The notes below the pieces were generated by a model. That model searched no databases, was not told the DNA's origin, and worked only from the letters and a program-made list of their open reading frames with translations. A program made the translations under genes and the position numbers. 64,000 bases of DNA, taken from the NCBI RefSeq assembly GCF_001634625.1, contig NZ_LRSE01000014.1:1-64000 (forward strand). Direction: 5' to 3'. How positions within the stretch are numbered: the stretch's first letter is position 1; each line of letters starts with the position of its first letter. Below are positions 38,187-46,591 of the stretch, piece by piece. This DNA comes from Croceicoccus bisphenolivorans. GTDB lineage: Bacteria; Pseudomonadota; Alphaproteobacteria; Sphingomonadales; Sphingomonadaceae.

Positions 38187-38693
38187 TCAACCCCGGCGGC
38201 GCAAGGTGACAAAACTGAAGGCGGGGTGCTTGCCATCCTCGGCATGATCTTCGCGTGCGATTTCTTCCCATTCGTCAGGCGGGATCACGGGCATGGCGAC
38301 GTCGCCATCGTAATCGCGGTGGATCTCGGTCAGCTCGATCCGGCGCGCGCGTGCCAGCGCTTCGCCAAAAACAGCCGCGCCGCCGATCACCGCGATGCGC
38401 GAGCCGTTGGCCTTTGCGATCGCCTGGTCGAGGCTGCTGGCGGCTTCCACGTTGTCGTCATCGCCATCGCCCGGCGTCCAGTCCGGATCGGAAGTCAGCA
38501 CGACATGACGGCGGCCCGGCAGCGTGCCCGGCAGCGATTCGAAAGTCTTGCGCCCCATGATCATCGGTGCGCCCATCGTCAGCCGCTTGAAATGGGCAAG
38601 GTCCGCCGGAATGTGCCAGGGAAGCCGTCCGTTCGCGCCGATCGTGCCGTTGGCGGCGCGGGCGACGACGATGAACAGTTCCGGCCCCTTCAT
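38187..38693 (-). CDS. folA: Dihydrofolate reductase
   Basis: A 168-residue NADPH-dependent enzyme that regenerates tetrahydrofolate. Visible landmarks are VVARAANGTIGANGRLPWHI, the nucleotide loop MIMGRKTFESLPG and IAVIGGAAVFGEAL, and the C-terminal FSFVTLRRR. ATG 38693 overlaps the end of purK by four bases, giving coupling to purine synthesis, which depends on folates. It is the usual length for a chromosomal FolA. Confidence 0.95.
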   Translation of the reverse strand: MKGPELFIVVARAANGTIGANGRLPWHIPADLAHFKRLTMGAPMIMGRKTFESLPGTLPGRRHVVLTSDPDWTPGDGDDDNVEAASSLDQAIAKANGSRIAVIGGAAVFGEALARARRIELTEIHRDYDGDVAMPVIPPDEWEEIAREDHAEDGKHPAFSFVTLRRRG

Positions 38694-39784
38694 TCCGTGC
38701 CCTCTTGCAGGACAAGGCGCGTGACATGCCCCATCTTGCGCCCTTCGCGCGCTTCGCCCTTGCCATAAAGGTGCAAGTGGGCGGCCGGGTCGTTCAGGAT
38801 GGGCAGGGCTTCCTCCGCCGTGGTTCCGATCAGGTTTTCCATCACTGCACCGGGAACGCGCAAACCGCAATCGCCAAGCGGCAATCCGCAGATGGCGCGC
38901 ACGTGATTTTCGAACTGGCTGGTGATCGCGCCCTCGATTGTCCAGTGTCCGGAGTTGTGGACACGCGGGGCCATCTCGTTGAAAACAGGGCCTTCCGCAG
39001 TGGCAAAGAATTCCAGCGTCAGCACGCCGACATAGTCGAGCGCCTCTGCCACTTTCGCGGCAAGGCGGCGCGCGGCGGGAACCTGCGATGCCACTGTCGC
39101 TCCGCCCGGCACGGTGGAGCGGACAAGGATGCCGCCTTCGTGCACGTTGGCCGCGCTATCCCAGAAACGGATGTGCCCATCGAGCGCGCGGACGAGGATG
39201 ACCGAGAATTCCGCCTCGAACTCCACGAAACCTTCGTAGAGCATCGGGATGGGCGGCACGCACATCTCGTTCGCGTCCTCGGGCTGGCGGATGCGCCACT
39301 GTCCCTTGCCGTCGTAACCGTCGCGGCGGGTCTTGAGGATGCCCGGCGCGCCGATCTTTTCGATCGCGGCCTGCAAACCGGCTTCGTCGTTCAGTTCGAA
39401 ATACGGGGCCGTGCTACCGCCCAGTTCGGTGGCGAAGTCTTTTTCCGCGCGCCGGTCCTGCGCGATTTCCAGCGCGCGGGCATTGGCACGCAGCGGCACG
39501 TCGCCAAGCGCGGCGAGCGGAGCGACGGGCACGTTCTCGAACTCGTAGGTGACGACATCGCAGGCCGCACCGAATGCGGCCAGCGCGTCCTTGTCCTCGT
39601 AAGAGGCGCATGTGAATTCGGCTGAGACTTCAGCGGCCACGCTCTCCTGCTCCGGCGCGTAGATGTGGCAGCGATAGCCCAACTGGGCCGCTGCCATGGC
39701 CATCATCCGGCCAAGCTGGCCGCCGCCCAGAATGCCGATCGTGGCCCCCGGTGCGATCACCGGCACTTTGCCCCCGTTCGGCAT
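38690..39784 (-). CDS. purK: 5-(carboxyamino)imidazole ribonucleotide synthase
   Basis: A 364-residue ATP-grasp enzyme that carboxylates AIR with bicarbonate in purine synthesis. The N-terminus TIGILGGGQLGRMMAMAAAQ is typical. Other markers are LKTRRDGYDGKGQWRI (ATP-grasp loop), and NEMAPRVHNSGHWTIEGA at the metal site. It follows purE after one base and overlaps folA by four bases. Confidence 0.97.
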   Translation of the reverse strand: MPNGGKVPVIAPGATIGILGGGQLGRMMAMAAAQLGYRCHIYAPEQESVAAEVSAEFTCASYEDKDALAAFGAACDVVTYEFENVPVAPLAALGDVPLRANARALEIAQDRRAEKDFATELGGSTAPYFELNDEAGLQAAIEKIGAPGILKTRRDGYDGKGQWRIRQPEDANEMCVPPIPMLYEGFVEFEAEFSVILVRALDGHIRFWDSAANVHEGGILVRSTVPGGATVASQVPAARRLAAKVAEALDYVGVLTLEFFATAEGPVFNEMAPRVHNSGHWTIEGAITSQFENHVRAICGLPLGDCGLRVPGAVMENLIGTTAEEALPILNDPAAHLHLYGKGEAREGRKMGHVTRLVLQEGTE

Positions 39785-39785
39785 G

Positions 39786-40286
39786 TCAGGCTTCGTCCGT
39801 CGGACGCTCTGCCACGCTTGCGCTTTGCGCGGCGCGCCATGCCTTCAGCCGTTCGGCCAGTGCCTCGTCACTTGTGGCGAGGATCGCGGCGGCGAGCAGG
39901 CCGGCGTTCTTCGCGCCCGCATCGCCGATGGCCAGCGTGCCGACCGGAACGCCGCCCGGCATCTGCACGATGGAAAGCAGCGAATCCTTCCCCGACAGCG
40001 CCTTCGATTTCACCGGCACGCCCAGCACCGGCAAGTGCGTCATCGATGCGACCATGCCCGGCAAGTGCGCCGCGCCGCCCGCGCCCGCGATCACCACCTT
40101 GAAGCCTTCGTCAGCGGCACCCTTTGCGAAATCGAACATGCGTTCCGGCGTGCGGTGGGCCGAAACGATGCGGCAGTCGCTTTGAACGCCCAGCGCTTCC
40201 AGCACTTCGGCGGCGTGGCGCATGGTCGGCCAGTCGGACTGGCTGCCCATCACGATTGCGACCGGGGGTGCGGCGGGTGCGGTCAT
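39786..40286 (-). CDS. purE: N5-carboxyaminoimidazole ribonucleotide mutase
   Basis: A 166-residue class I PurE that moves the carboxyl group from N5 to C4 of CAIR. The substrate loop [10 protein letters not shown], the catalytic segment [13 protein letters not shown] and [11 protein letters not shown] are all present. It lies directly before purK (one base between stop and start), so the two-step carboxylation is encoded as one unit. Confidence 0.97.
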   Translation of the reverse strand: MTAPAAPPVAIVMGSQSDWPTMRHAAEVLEALGVQSDCRIVSAHRTPERMFDFAKGAADEGFKVVIAGAGGAAHLPGMVASMTHLPVLGVPVKSKALSGKDSLLSIVQMPGGVPVGTLAIGDAGAKNAGLLAAAILATSDEALAERLKAWRAAQSASVAERPTDEA

Positions 40287-40289
40287 GGC

Positions 40290-40976
40290 TCAGGCCTCGG
40301 AAAGGTAGTAGCGTTCGCCCGAAGGCTCGCCGCCCTCGAACGGATAGACGATCGGCTGGCCGGTCGGAATCTCCAGCCCGGTGATATCGTCATCGGAAAT
40401 GCCCGACAGGTGCTTCACCAGCGCGCGCAGGGAATTGCCGTGGGCCGAGACGATCACCGTCTTGCCGCTGGCCAGCACCGGCCGGATGTTCGCGGTGTAG
40501 TAGGGCAGCACGCGCTCGATCGTGTCCTTCAGGCTTTCGGTCTGCGGCACATCGATGCCGGCATAACGCGCATCGGACGACAGGTCGAATTCGCTGCCGC
40601 GGTCGAGGACCGGCGGCGGAATGTCGAAACTGCGACGCCAGATGTGCACCTGCTCGTCGCCGTGCTTGTCGCGGGTTTCCTGCTTGTCGAGACCGGTCAG
40701 CCCGCCATAGTGGCGTTCGTTAAGGCGCCAGTCCTTCGTTTCGGGAATCCACAGGCGGCATGCGGCGCGCAGCGCGATGTGCAGCGTGCGGATCGCGCGC
40801 GTCTGGTAGGAGGTGAAGGCGACATCGGGCAGCATGCCCTTTGCGGCCATCAGCTCGCCCGCAGCCTTGGCCTCGGCCTCGCCCTTTTCGGTGAGGTCGA
40901 CGTCCCACCAGCCGGTGAAGCGGTTTTCCAGGTTCCACTGCGACTGGCCGTGGCGGACGAGGATGAGATTGGGCAC
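40290..40976 (-). CDS. gpmA: 2,3-bisphosphoglycerate-dependent phosphoglycerate mutase
   Basis: A 228-residue glycolytic enzyme. The phospho-His motif is [20 protein letters not shown]; the second His is in [15 protein letters not shown]. The loop [14 protein letters not shown] is typical of the dependent type. It is the first gene of the minus-strand run that continues through purE, purK and folA. The tail is usual in length. Confidence 0.96.
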   Translation of the reverse strand: MPNLILVRHGQSQWNLENRFTGWWDVDLTEKGEAEAKAAGELMAAKGMLPDVAFTSYQTRAIRTLHIALRAACRLWIPETKDWRLNERHYGGLTGLDKQETRDKHGDEQVHIWRRSFDIPPPVLDRGSEFDLSSDARYAGIDVPQTESLKDTIERVLPYYTANIRPVLASGKTVIVSAHGNSLRALVKHLSGISDDDITGLEIPTGQPIVYPFEGGEPSGERYYLSEA

Positions 40977-41091
40977 GCGATGCTCCGCTGTCGTTCAGGA
41001 GCAATGGCCCCTAGCGGCAGGGCGCGGTTTTGAAAAGGGGAGTGGGCGTCGACGCACCCGTTGCGTCCGTCATGCCGAACGACCCCGGTCA

Positions 41092-41116
41092 GGAACTAGC
41101 GGTTTCATGGTGCGTT
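41092..41116 (+). promoter_or_regulatory. EcfG-type promoter of the entericidin-like gene
   Basis: GGAAC (41092-41096), 16 bases, CGTT (41113-41116), 55 bases before the ATG at 41172. It is a full match to the general stress consensus. Confidence 0.75.
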
Positions 41117-41171
41117 ACGAACGGGTTACAGGCAGCCGGATACAGGCAAGCCGCATCATCGGAGAGAACAC

Positions 41172-41306
41172 ATGAAGAAGATCCTGACAGCGCTTGCCGT
41201 GGGCGGCAGCATCCTCGTCCTTTCGGCCTGCAACACGGTCAAGGGTATGGGCGAAGACATTGAATCCGTTGGCGAGTGTGCGGACGGTGTGGAAGGCAAC
41301 TGCTGA
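41172..41306 (+). CDS. Entericidin A/B-like small lipoprotein
   Basis: A 44-residue lipoprotein missed by length cut-offs: MKKILTALAVGGSILVLSAC gives the lipobox LSAC, then NTVKGMGEDIESVG follows, the entericidin signature (NTxxGxGxDI). The end is Cys-rich (ECADGVEGNC). GGAGAGA serves as ribosome-binding site. E. coli EcnB is a stress-induced bacteriolytic lipoprotein; in alphaproteobacteria entericidins are a classic EcfG target, which fits the promoter found upstream. A terminator follows within 45 bases, making this a one-gene transcript. Confidence 0.88.
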   Translation: MKKILTALAVGGSILVLSACNTVKGMGEDIESVGECADGVEGNC

Positions 41307-41349
41307 CGCACGGCTCGACAAGCAGCCACGAAGCAGGCTGAAAAGAAAC

Positions 41350-41380
41350 AGGCGCCGCCCGATAAGGGTTGGCGCCTTTT
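41350..41380 (+). terminator. Terminator of the entericidin-like gene
   Basis: AGGCGCC (41350-41356) pairs with GGCGCCT (41371-41377), with extra GCCC/GGGT pairing inside, followed by TTTTCTTG-type T-tract. Confidence 0.82.
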
Positions 41381-41409
41381 TCTTGTTCGGTCCTGCGGTC
41401 CGGATCGCA

Positions 41410-41498
41410 GGTGACAAAGGTGACACCCTGTCACCCGGCACGAAACCTGTGAAAGGCGCAGAAACGCTGGGCTGGCCGCACCCGCATGGCAGGTGACA
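41410..41498. repeat. Short GGTGACA repeats in a gene-free stretch
   Basis: GGTGACA occurs at 41410-41416, 41419-41425 and 41492-41498, and inverted as TGTCACC at 41429-41435. The first three lie at 9-10 base spacing, about one helical turn. Nothing else is recognisable in 41381-41524. Function unknown; protein-binding sites are one possibility. Confidence 0.45.
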
Positions 41499-41524
41499 GG
41501 TTGCGAGGGGTTCGACGATGACAA

Positions 41525-41552
41525 AGAGCGGCGTGCAGGATGACGCCGCTCT
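41525..41552 (-). terminator. Hairpin behind the 41664-41894 gene (probable terminator)
   Basis: AGAGCGGCGT (41525-41534) pairs perfectly with ACGCCGCTCT (41543-41552), loop of 8. On the minus strand it is followed by TTTGTC, so it could end the transcript of the hypothetical gene at 41664-41894. Confidence 0.5.
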
Positions 41553-41663
41553 ATCGTGTAGGACAGTGAAATCGGCCGATGCCGCCCCGCACCGAGTTAT
41601 GCGATTTGGCGGCAGCGAGCCTGTTCGCAGGCCGTGATCACATCCGGTCAGTTTTTCAGCGCG

Positions 41664-41894
41664 TCAGTTCGCGGCGTGGGCCGGTTCGTCGGTGGCGGTC
41701 GGCTCGGCCACGATTTCGCGGGCGTTCTCCCGCTTCAGCTTTTCCGCAGTCACGCGCTTTGCCTGATCGGCAAGGCCGCGCCATGTCTTTTCGGCCCGCA
41801 GATTGCGCTCTCGCACGTTCTGGAGTGTTGCCTGCTTGGCTTCGATCGCAGCCTCCCGGGCGCGGGCATCGTAAAACTCGAAGGTCTGGCTCAT
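41664..41894 (-). CDS. Small helical, charged hypothetical protein
   Basis: A 76-residue protein from ATG 41894, MSQTFEFYDARAREAAIEAK, followed by QATLQNVRERNLRAEKTWRG and LADQAKRVTAEKLKREN. It is rich in Ala, Arg, Glu and Lys with heptad-like spacing, so a long alpha-helix or coiled coil is likely. It has no signal peptide. It resembles small proteins common in sphingomonads without known role. An upstream in-frame start at 41915 is possible. Confidence 0.65.
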   Translation of the reverse strand: MSQTFEFYDARAREAAIEAKQATLQNVRERNLRAEKTWRGLADQAKRVTAEKLKRENAREIVAEPTATDEPAHAAN

Positions 41895-41919
41895 CGGCTG
41901 CTCCCGTTGTGGCAAAGGC

Positions 41920-41952
41920 TATCCCGCGCGGCGAAATTTCCCGCGCGGGATA
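41920..41952. terminator. Perfect 12-bp hairpin behind the cold-shock gene
   Basis: TATCCCGCGCGG (41920-41931) pairs perfectly with CCGCGCGGGATA (41941-41952), loop of 9. It lies 9 bases after the cold-shock stop codon on the minus strand. The following T-tract is weak (GCCTTT). Confidence 0.6.
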
Positions 41953-41961
41953 GAACCGTTG

Positions 41962-42174
41962 TCAGTCGGCAGCCGACAGGTTGACCGCACTGGCCTTGCC
42001 GTTGCGGCCCTGTTCGACTTCGTAGTTCAGACGCTGATCCTTATCGAGCGACTGCATGCCGGCGGCTTGCACGGCGGTGATGTGGACGAAGCTGTCGTCC
42101 GAACCGTCGTCGGGCTGGATGAAGCCGTAGCCCTTGTCGGCGTTGAAGAACTTTACGGTGCCTGTCTTGGCCAT
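41962..42174 (-). CDS. Cold-shock-domain protein
   Basis: A 70-residue CSP, MAKTGTVKFFNADKGYGFIQ, with RNP1 (KGYGFI) and RNP2 (SFVHI) RNA-binding motifs. CspA-family proteins melt mRNA structure, either in the cold or constitutively. AAAGGAA precedes the ATG. The 239-base region upstream has no gene, so the mRNA may carry the long leader typical of cold-inducible csp genes. Confidence 0.95.
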   Translation of the reverse strand: MAKTGTVKFFNADKGYGFIQPDDGSDDSFVHITAVQAAGMQSLDKDQRLNYEVEQGRNGKASAVNLSAAD

Positions 42175-42413
42175 GTCGTGTTCCTTTCAGGAACGATTGG
42201 TTGCCGCGCCACGACACGTGGAGCGGTTGTGCGTATGGTCGTCCGATGAAAGGAAGTCGCCGTCTGGTTAACGCCGGGGCTGCTGGGCAGCAAGCGGCGG
42301 TCAAAAGCCGAAGTCCGTCGCATATTTCGACGTCAGCGAAAGCCGTGTAGCACGGAAAGGCCGGATCCCCTAACCCTGATTGGGATAGGGCGGGCGGCGA
42401 CCGAATTTCCCCC
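42175..42413 (-). promoter_or_regulatory. Upstream region and possible long 5' leader of the cold-shock gene
   Basis: No gene is visible between the E2 stop codon and the cold-shock gene. It must contain the csp promoter, and perhaps a leader with temperature-dependent folding. The repeat CGTTCC-TGAAAGGAACG near 42180-42195 can pair (GTTCCT/AGGAAC) and would cover the ribosome-binding site. Confidence 0.4.
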
Positions 42414-43661
42414 TCAATCCACGAACAACAACGCGGGCGTTTCGATCAGTCGCTTCAGCGCCTGCATGAACTGCGCTGCTTCGTAACCGTCGACGATGCG
42501 GTGGTCGAAACTGGAGGAGACGGGCATGAACTTGCGCGTCACGATCTCGCCGTTCCGCCGTTCCAGCCGTTCGATGATCTTGTTCGGGCCGACGATGGCG
42601 GTTTCGGGCCGGTTTATGATCGGCGTCGTCGCAATGCCGCCGATGGGCCCAAGCGAGGTGATGGTTATGGTCGATCCGGTCAGCTCCTCGCGGCTTGCGC
42701 GGCCTTCTTTCGCGGCTTCGGACAGGCGCGCGATTTCGGATGCGATGGCCCACGGGTCCATCTGTTCGGCATGGCGCACCACCGGCACCATCAGGCCGGC
42801 CGGCGTCGCGGCGGCGATGCCGACGTGGACGGCGGCGTGCTGGCGCAAGATGCCCGCATCATCATCGTAATGCGCGTTGAGGTGCGGGAATTCGGGCAGC
42901 ACTTTCACCATTGCGCGGACGAGGAAGGGCAGGAACGTCAGCTTGGGCTGGCCATCCTTGCGCCCTGCATTCATCGCGGCGCGGGTTTCCTCCAGCGCCG
43001 TGACGTCGAATTCCTCGACATAAGTGATGTGCGGAATGCGGCGCCAGGTTTCCTCCATGCGCTCGGCAATCTTGCGGCGCAGGCCGATGATCTTGATCTC
43101 CTCCACGCCCGATCGCGCCTCGTAACGCGGGTCGCCGCCGCCGAGGTAGTGTTCGATATCTTCCGGCGTGACGCGGCCGTGGCGGCCCGATCCGGGCACT
43201 TTGGCCAGATCGATACCCAGCTTCGCCGCCTTGCGCCGCGTGGCAGGGGCGGCAAGCGCGAAGGAGGGCTCGGCGCTATCGGTCGGCGCGGGGGCAGGGC
43301 GTTTCGGGGCGGGTGCGGGGGCACGCTCCGCAACAGGGGCAGGAGGGGGCGTCGGCCCTTCCGGTGCCTCGTTCGGTGCGGTTGGCGGTGCGGGAACATC
43401 GTCCTCGGCGTTGCCCGATCCTTCCACTTCCAGTTCGACCAGCACCGAGCCGACGGCCTTCATCTCACCGACTTCTCCGTGGATCGCGCGCACGGTGCCG
43501 CCGACGGGGCTGGTCATGTCGACCGTCGCCTTGTCGGTCATCACGTCGCAGAGCGGATCGTCTTCTTCGATTACATCGCCCGGCTTCACGTGCCACGCGG
43601 TAACTTCGGCCTCGGCCACGCCTTCGCCGATGTCGGGCAGGCGGAACTTGTAAGTGCCCAT
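42414..43661 (-). CDS. bkdB: Branched-chain 2-oxoacid dehydrogenase E2 (dihydrolipoyl acyltransferase)
   Basis: A 415-residue E2 with lipoyl domain (residues 1-80, lysine in DVMTDKATVDM), a Pro/Ala-rich linker (about 85-140), a peripheral subunit-binding domain (about 145-185, ATRRKAAKLGIDLAKVPGSG) and the catalytic domain with HRIVDGYEAAQF in SSFDHRIVDG. It transfers acyl groups from E1 to CoA in valine, leucine and isoleucine catabolism. It starts on the stop codon of E1 beta (one-base overlap). E3 (lpd) is not in this operon and must be shared with other complexes. Confidence 0.92.
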   Translation of the reverse strand: MGTYKFRLPDIGEGVAEAEVTAWHVKPGDVIEEDDPLCDVMTDKATVDMTSPVGGTVRAIHGEVGEMKAVGSVLVELEVEGSGNAEDDVPAPPTAPNEAPEGPTPPPAPVAERAPAPAPKRPAPAPTDSAEPSFALAAPATRRKAAKLGIDLAKVPGSGRHGRVTPEDIEHYLGGGDPRYEARSGVEEIKIIGLRRKIAERMEETWRRIPHITYVEEFDVTALEETRAAMNAGRKDGQPKLTFLPFLVRAMVKVLPEFPHLNAHYDDDAGILRQHAAVHVGIAAATPAGLMVPVVRHAEQMDPWAIASEIARLSEAAKEGRASREELTGSTITITSLGPIGGIATTPIINRPETAIVGPNKIIERLERRNGEIVTRKFMPVSSSFDHRIVDGYEAAQFMQALKRLIETPALLFVD

Positions 43662-44692
43662 CAGCGATACTCCACGGCGGTCAGAAGCGCTTCGGCAAGC
43701 CGGATCGGCCCGGGGAAGTAATCCCATTCGAAGGCGTGGGGGTAGGGCATGTCGTAACCGGCAACCCGCTCGATCGGGGCGCGCAGATGGTCGAAACAGC
43801 GTTCCTGCACCAATGCGGAAAGCTCTCCGCCAAAACCGCCGAAGCGCGTTGCCTCGTGCAGGATCACGCATCGTCCGGTCTTGCGAACGGAGGCGGTGAT
43901 CGCATCGATGTCGAGCGGGACGATGGAGCGCAGGTCAATGAGTTCGGCATCGACACCCGATTCCTCGATCCCCGCCAGCGCGACATGGACCATCGTGCCA
44001 TAGGCCAGGACCGTGACTTCGCTGCCTTCACGGGTAAGCGCGGCGCGGCCCAGCGGCACTTCGTAATGGCCCAGCGGTACCTCTGCGGTGGCAAGGCCGG
44101 ACTTGTCCCACGTCTTCAGTTCCTCGTCCGGCCTGCCGTAGAACGGGCCGTTGTAGAGCCGCTTGGGCTCCAGGAAGATGACCGGATCGTCGCATTCGAT
44201 GCTGGCGATCAGCAGCCCCTTGGCGTCGTAGGGGTTCGACGGGATCACCGTCTTCAGGCCGGTGACATGCGCGAACAATGCCTCCGGGCTCTGGCTGTGC
44301 GTCTGTCCGCCGAAGATGCCGCCGCCATAGGGGGTGCGGACCGTCACCGGCGCGCAGAACTCCCCGTTGGAGCGGTAGCGCAGGCGTGCAGCCTCGCTCA
44401 CCAACTGGTCGTAGGCAGGCAGGATGTAATCGGCGAACTGGATTTCCGGCACGGGGCGCAGGCCATAAGCGCCCATGCCGATGGCAGCACCGATGATGCC
44501 GCCCTCGGTCAGCGGGGCATCGAAACAGCGGGTGAGGCCGTGCTTCTTCTGCAGCCCCTCGGTAACGCGGAAGACGCCGCCGAAATAGCCCACGTCCTCT
44601 CCGAAGACGAGAACGTCCGGATCGCGCTCCATCGTCACGTCCAGCGCGGAATTCAGCGCCTGGATCATGTTCATGCGTTTCGTCTCGCTCAT
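43661..44692 (-). CDS. bkdA2: Branched-chain 2-oxoacid dehydrogenase E1 beta subunit
   Basis: A 343-residue transketolase-like protein, MNMIQALNSALDVTMERDPD. Marker segments are VFGEDVGYFGGVFRVTEGL, LTEGGIIGAAIGMGAYGLRP and SPEALFAHVTGLKTVIPSNP. It forms the TPP-dependent decarboxylase with the alpha subunit (four-base overlap). The block VHVALAGIEESGVDAELIDL and RTVxPLD-type end match BCKDH rather than pyruvate dehydrogenase, in line with the Lrp-family regulator next door. Confidence 0.93.
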   Translation of the reverse strand: MSETKRMNMIQALNSALDVTMERDPDVLVFGEDVGYFGGVFRVTEGLQKKHGLTRCFDAPLTEGGIIGAAIGMGAYGLRPVPEIQFADYILPAYDQLVSEAARLRYRSNGEFCAPVTVRTPYGGGIFGGQTHSQSPEALFAHVTGLKTVIPSNPYDAKGLLIASIECDDPVIFLEPKRLYNGPFYGRPDEELKTWDKSGLATAEVPLGHYEVPLGRAALTREGSEVTVLAYGTMVHVALAGIEESGVDAELIDLRSIVPLDIDAITASVRKTGRCVILHEATRFGGFGGELSALVQERCFDHLRAPIERVAGYDMPYPHAFEWDYFPGPIRLAEALLTAVEYR

Positions 44693-45960
44693 GCGCCCTC
44701 TCCCTCACGACGGGCGCGGCGGGCCTTCAACTCGCGCAATTGCTCTTTCAGACGCCAGTCCTTTTCGGCGAAGACATCCTCGAACATCTCCTCGATCGGC
44801 GGCTTCGACTGGCCGAGCGTGCCGATGGCCTCTGCCTCCTTCACCGCGACCTTCACCTTGTCCTTCAGCTCGGCCTCAAGCGCGGCATGTTTTTCCTCAT
44901 CCCATGCGCCCAGCGCGATGAGGTGGTCCTTCAGCCGCTCCACGGGATCGCCCAGCGGCCAGTGCGCGGCCTCGTCTTTGGGGCGATAGGCGCTGGGATC
45001 GTCGGAGGTGGAATGCCCCTCTGCGCGGTAGGTATAGAATTCGATCAACGTCGGGCCGTTGTTGGTCCGCGCGCGTTCGGCGGCCCACTGCGTCGCGCCC
45101 CACACGGCGAGGAAGTCGTTGCCGTCGACCTTGATGCCCGGAAATCCGTAAGCCAGCGCCTTGGCCGCGAAAGGCAGGCGTTCGGGCGCGGCGAACCCTG
45201 CGAAACTGGAAATCGCATACTGGTTGTTCGTCACGCACAGTATCGTCGGCGCGCGATAGGCGGCGGCAAAGGTCATCGCCTCGTGGAAGTCGCCCTCTGC
45301 CGTCGTGCCGTCACCGACATAGGCGAGGGAGATCTTCGTATCGTTCTTGTAGGCCGATGCCATCGCCCAGCCCACGGCATGGACGAACCGGACGCCCAGA
45401 TTGCCGGAGATCGAGTAGAAATCGTAGTCGCGCGCCGACAGCAGGATCGGCAACTGCTTGCCCGCCAGCGGGTCTTCGGCGTTGGAGAAGATCTGGTTGC
45501 ACAGCGTGGTCAGCGGGTAGTTGCGCGCATGCAGCCATGCCATCGCGCGATACGTGGGGAAGAACATGTCCCCCTTGTCCAGCGCCATCGACTGCGCGGC
45601 GGCAATTGCCTCCTCTCCGGTGGATTTCATGTAGAAGCTGGTCTTGCCCTGCCGGTGGGCGCGGAACAGGCGGTCGTCGAAAGTGCGCGTCAACATCATC
45701 GCGCGCAGGCCCTTTATCAGCGTTTCGGGCGCCAGCTTCGGGTCCCACTCTCCGACAGCCTGATTGTCGTCATCGAGCACGCGGATCAGCTTGTAGGGAA
45801 GGTCGCGCACTTCGCTTTCGTGCACCGCGATATCGGGCCGCGACACCGCACCTGCCTCGCCGCGATTTACGTGGGCAAAGGTCACTTCCTCGCCGGGGCG
45901 CGACGGGGGTTCGGGTATATGCAGCTGCAGTCTGGGCAGGTTCGACTTTGTCACGGGCAC
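44689..45960 (-). CDS. bkdA1: Branched-chain 2-oxoacid dehydrogenase E1 alpha subunit
   Basis: A 423-residue TPP-dependent E1 alpha. The TPP/Mg2+ motif is YVGDGTTAEGDFHEAMTFAA ending near NNQYAIS (GDG-x-NN). SARDYDFYSISGNLGVRFVH and TYRAEGHSTSDDPSAYRPKD (phosphorylation-loop region) are characteristic of BCKDH alpha. It is the first gene of the operon and is divergent from the Lrp/AsnC regulator gene, with a 165-base intergenic region. Confidence 0.94.
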   Translation of the reverse strand: MPVTKSNLPRLQLHIPEPPSRPGEEVTFAHVNRGEAGAVSRPDIAVHESEVRDLPYKLIRVLDDDNQAVGEWDPKLAPETLIKGLRAMMLTRTFDDRLFRAHRQGKTSFYMKSTGEEAIAAAQSMALDKGDMFFPTYRAMAWLHARNYPLTTLCNQIFSNAEDPLAGKQLPILLSARDYDFYSISGNLGVRFVHAVGWAMASAYKNDTKISLAYVGDGTTAEGDFHEAMTFAAAYRAPTILCVTNNQYAISSFAGFAAPERLPFAAKALAYGFPGIKVDGNDFLAVWGATQWAAERARTNNGPTLIEFYTYRAEGHSTSDDPSAYRPKDEAAHWPLGDPVERLKDHLIALGAWDEEKHAALEAELKDKVKVAVKEAEAIGTLGQSKPPIEEMFEDVFAEKDWRLKEQLRELKARRARREGEGA

Positions 45961-46065
45961 GTCCTCTTGCAGCGGGACTCGCGCCCGCTTGCCCCATTGT
46001 AACGCATCAGCCGTGGGATGTTTTCCCTTTCTTCGGCCCGTGGCACGTAAGTTTAGGAAAACTTT

Positions 46066-46094
46066 TCATTCAGGATCATAATATGCAAGAATGA
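46066..46094. promoter_or_regulatory. Inverted repeat between the bkd operon and its putative regulator
   Basis: TCATTC (46066-46071), 17 bases, GAATGA (46089-46094), in an AT-rich stretch between the divergent operon and regulator gene. Lrp/BkdR proteins bind AT-rich palindromes, so this may be an operator controlling either gene. Confidence 0.45.
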
Positions 46095-46125
46095 TTGCGG
46101 GATTAGATGGAATAGCGAAAAGAAT

Positions 46126-46578
46126 ATGGACGAACTCGACTGGAAGATTCTGCGCACGCTGCAGGCAGAGCCGGAACTGTCGATCAACGCACTGGCCGAC
46201 AAGGTGGGCCTGTCGCACACGCCTTGCTGGCGGCGGCTGAAACGGCTGGAGGACGATGGCGTGATCGCCGGGCGCGAGGTTGTTCTCGACCCGGCGAAAG
46301 TCGGGCTTGGGGTCGATGTCTTTGCCAACGTGCGGATCGCGCACCATGACGAGGATACGCTGGAAGCCTTTGCCGAAGCGGTCCTCAGCCATCCGCAGAT
46401 CGTGGAATGCTTCCTCGTCGGCGGGGATAGCGATTACCTGATCCGGGTCGTGACCGGCAGTATCGAGGAGTATGAGCGGTTCCTGAAGAAAGTGCTGGTG
46501 CACTTGCCGGGCGTCGCCTCGGTCAATTCCAGCTTTGCGCTGCGACGCATCAAGCTGACGAGCCGCCTGCCGATCTGA
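46126..46578 (+). CDS. Lrp/AsnC-family regulator (putative BkdR)
   Basis: A 150-residue regulator with N-terminal HTH (LDWKILRTLQAEPELSINAL then ADKVGLSHTPCWRRLKRLE) and C-terminal RAM/AsnC sensing domain (VLSHPQIVECFLVGGDSDYL then IRVVTGSIEEYERFLKKVL). Such regulators sense amino acids. Its position divergent from the bkd operon suggests it is the activator of branched-chain amino acid catabolism, as BkdR in Pseudomonas. Convergent with the kinase gene, 13 bases between stops. Confidence 0.92.
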   Translation: MDELDWKILRTLQAEPELSINALADKVGLSHTPCWRRLKRLEDDGVIAGREVVLDPAKVGLGVDVFANVRIAHHDEDTLEAFAEAVLSHPQIVECFLVGGDSDYLIRVVTGSIEEYERFLKKVLVHLPGVASVNSSFALRRIKLTSRLPI

Positions 46579-46591
46579 ACACGATCCGGGC

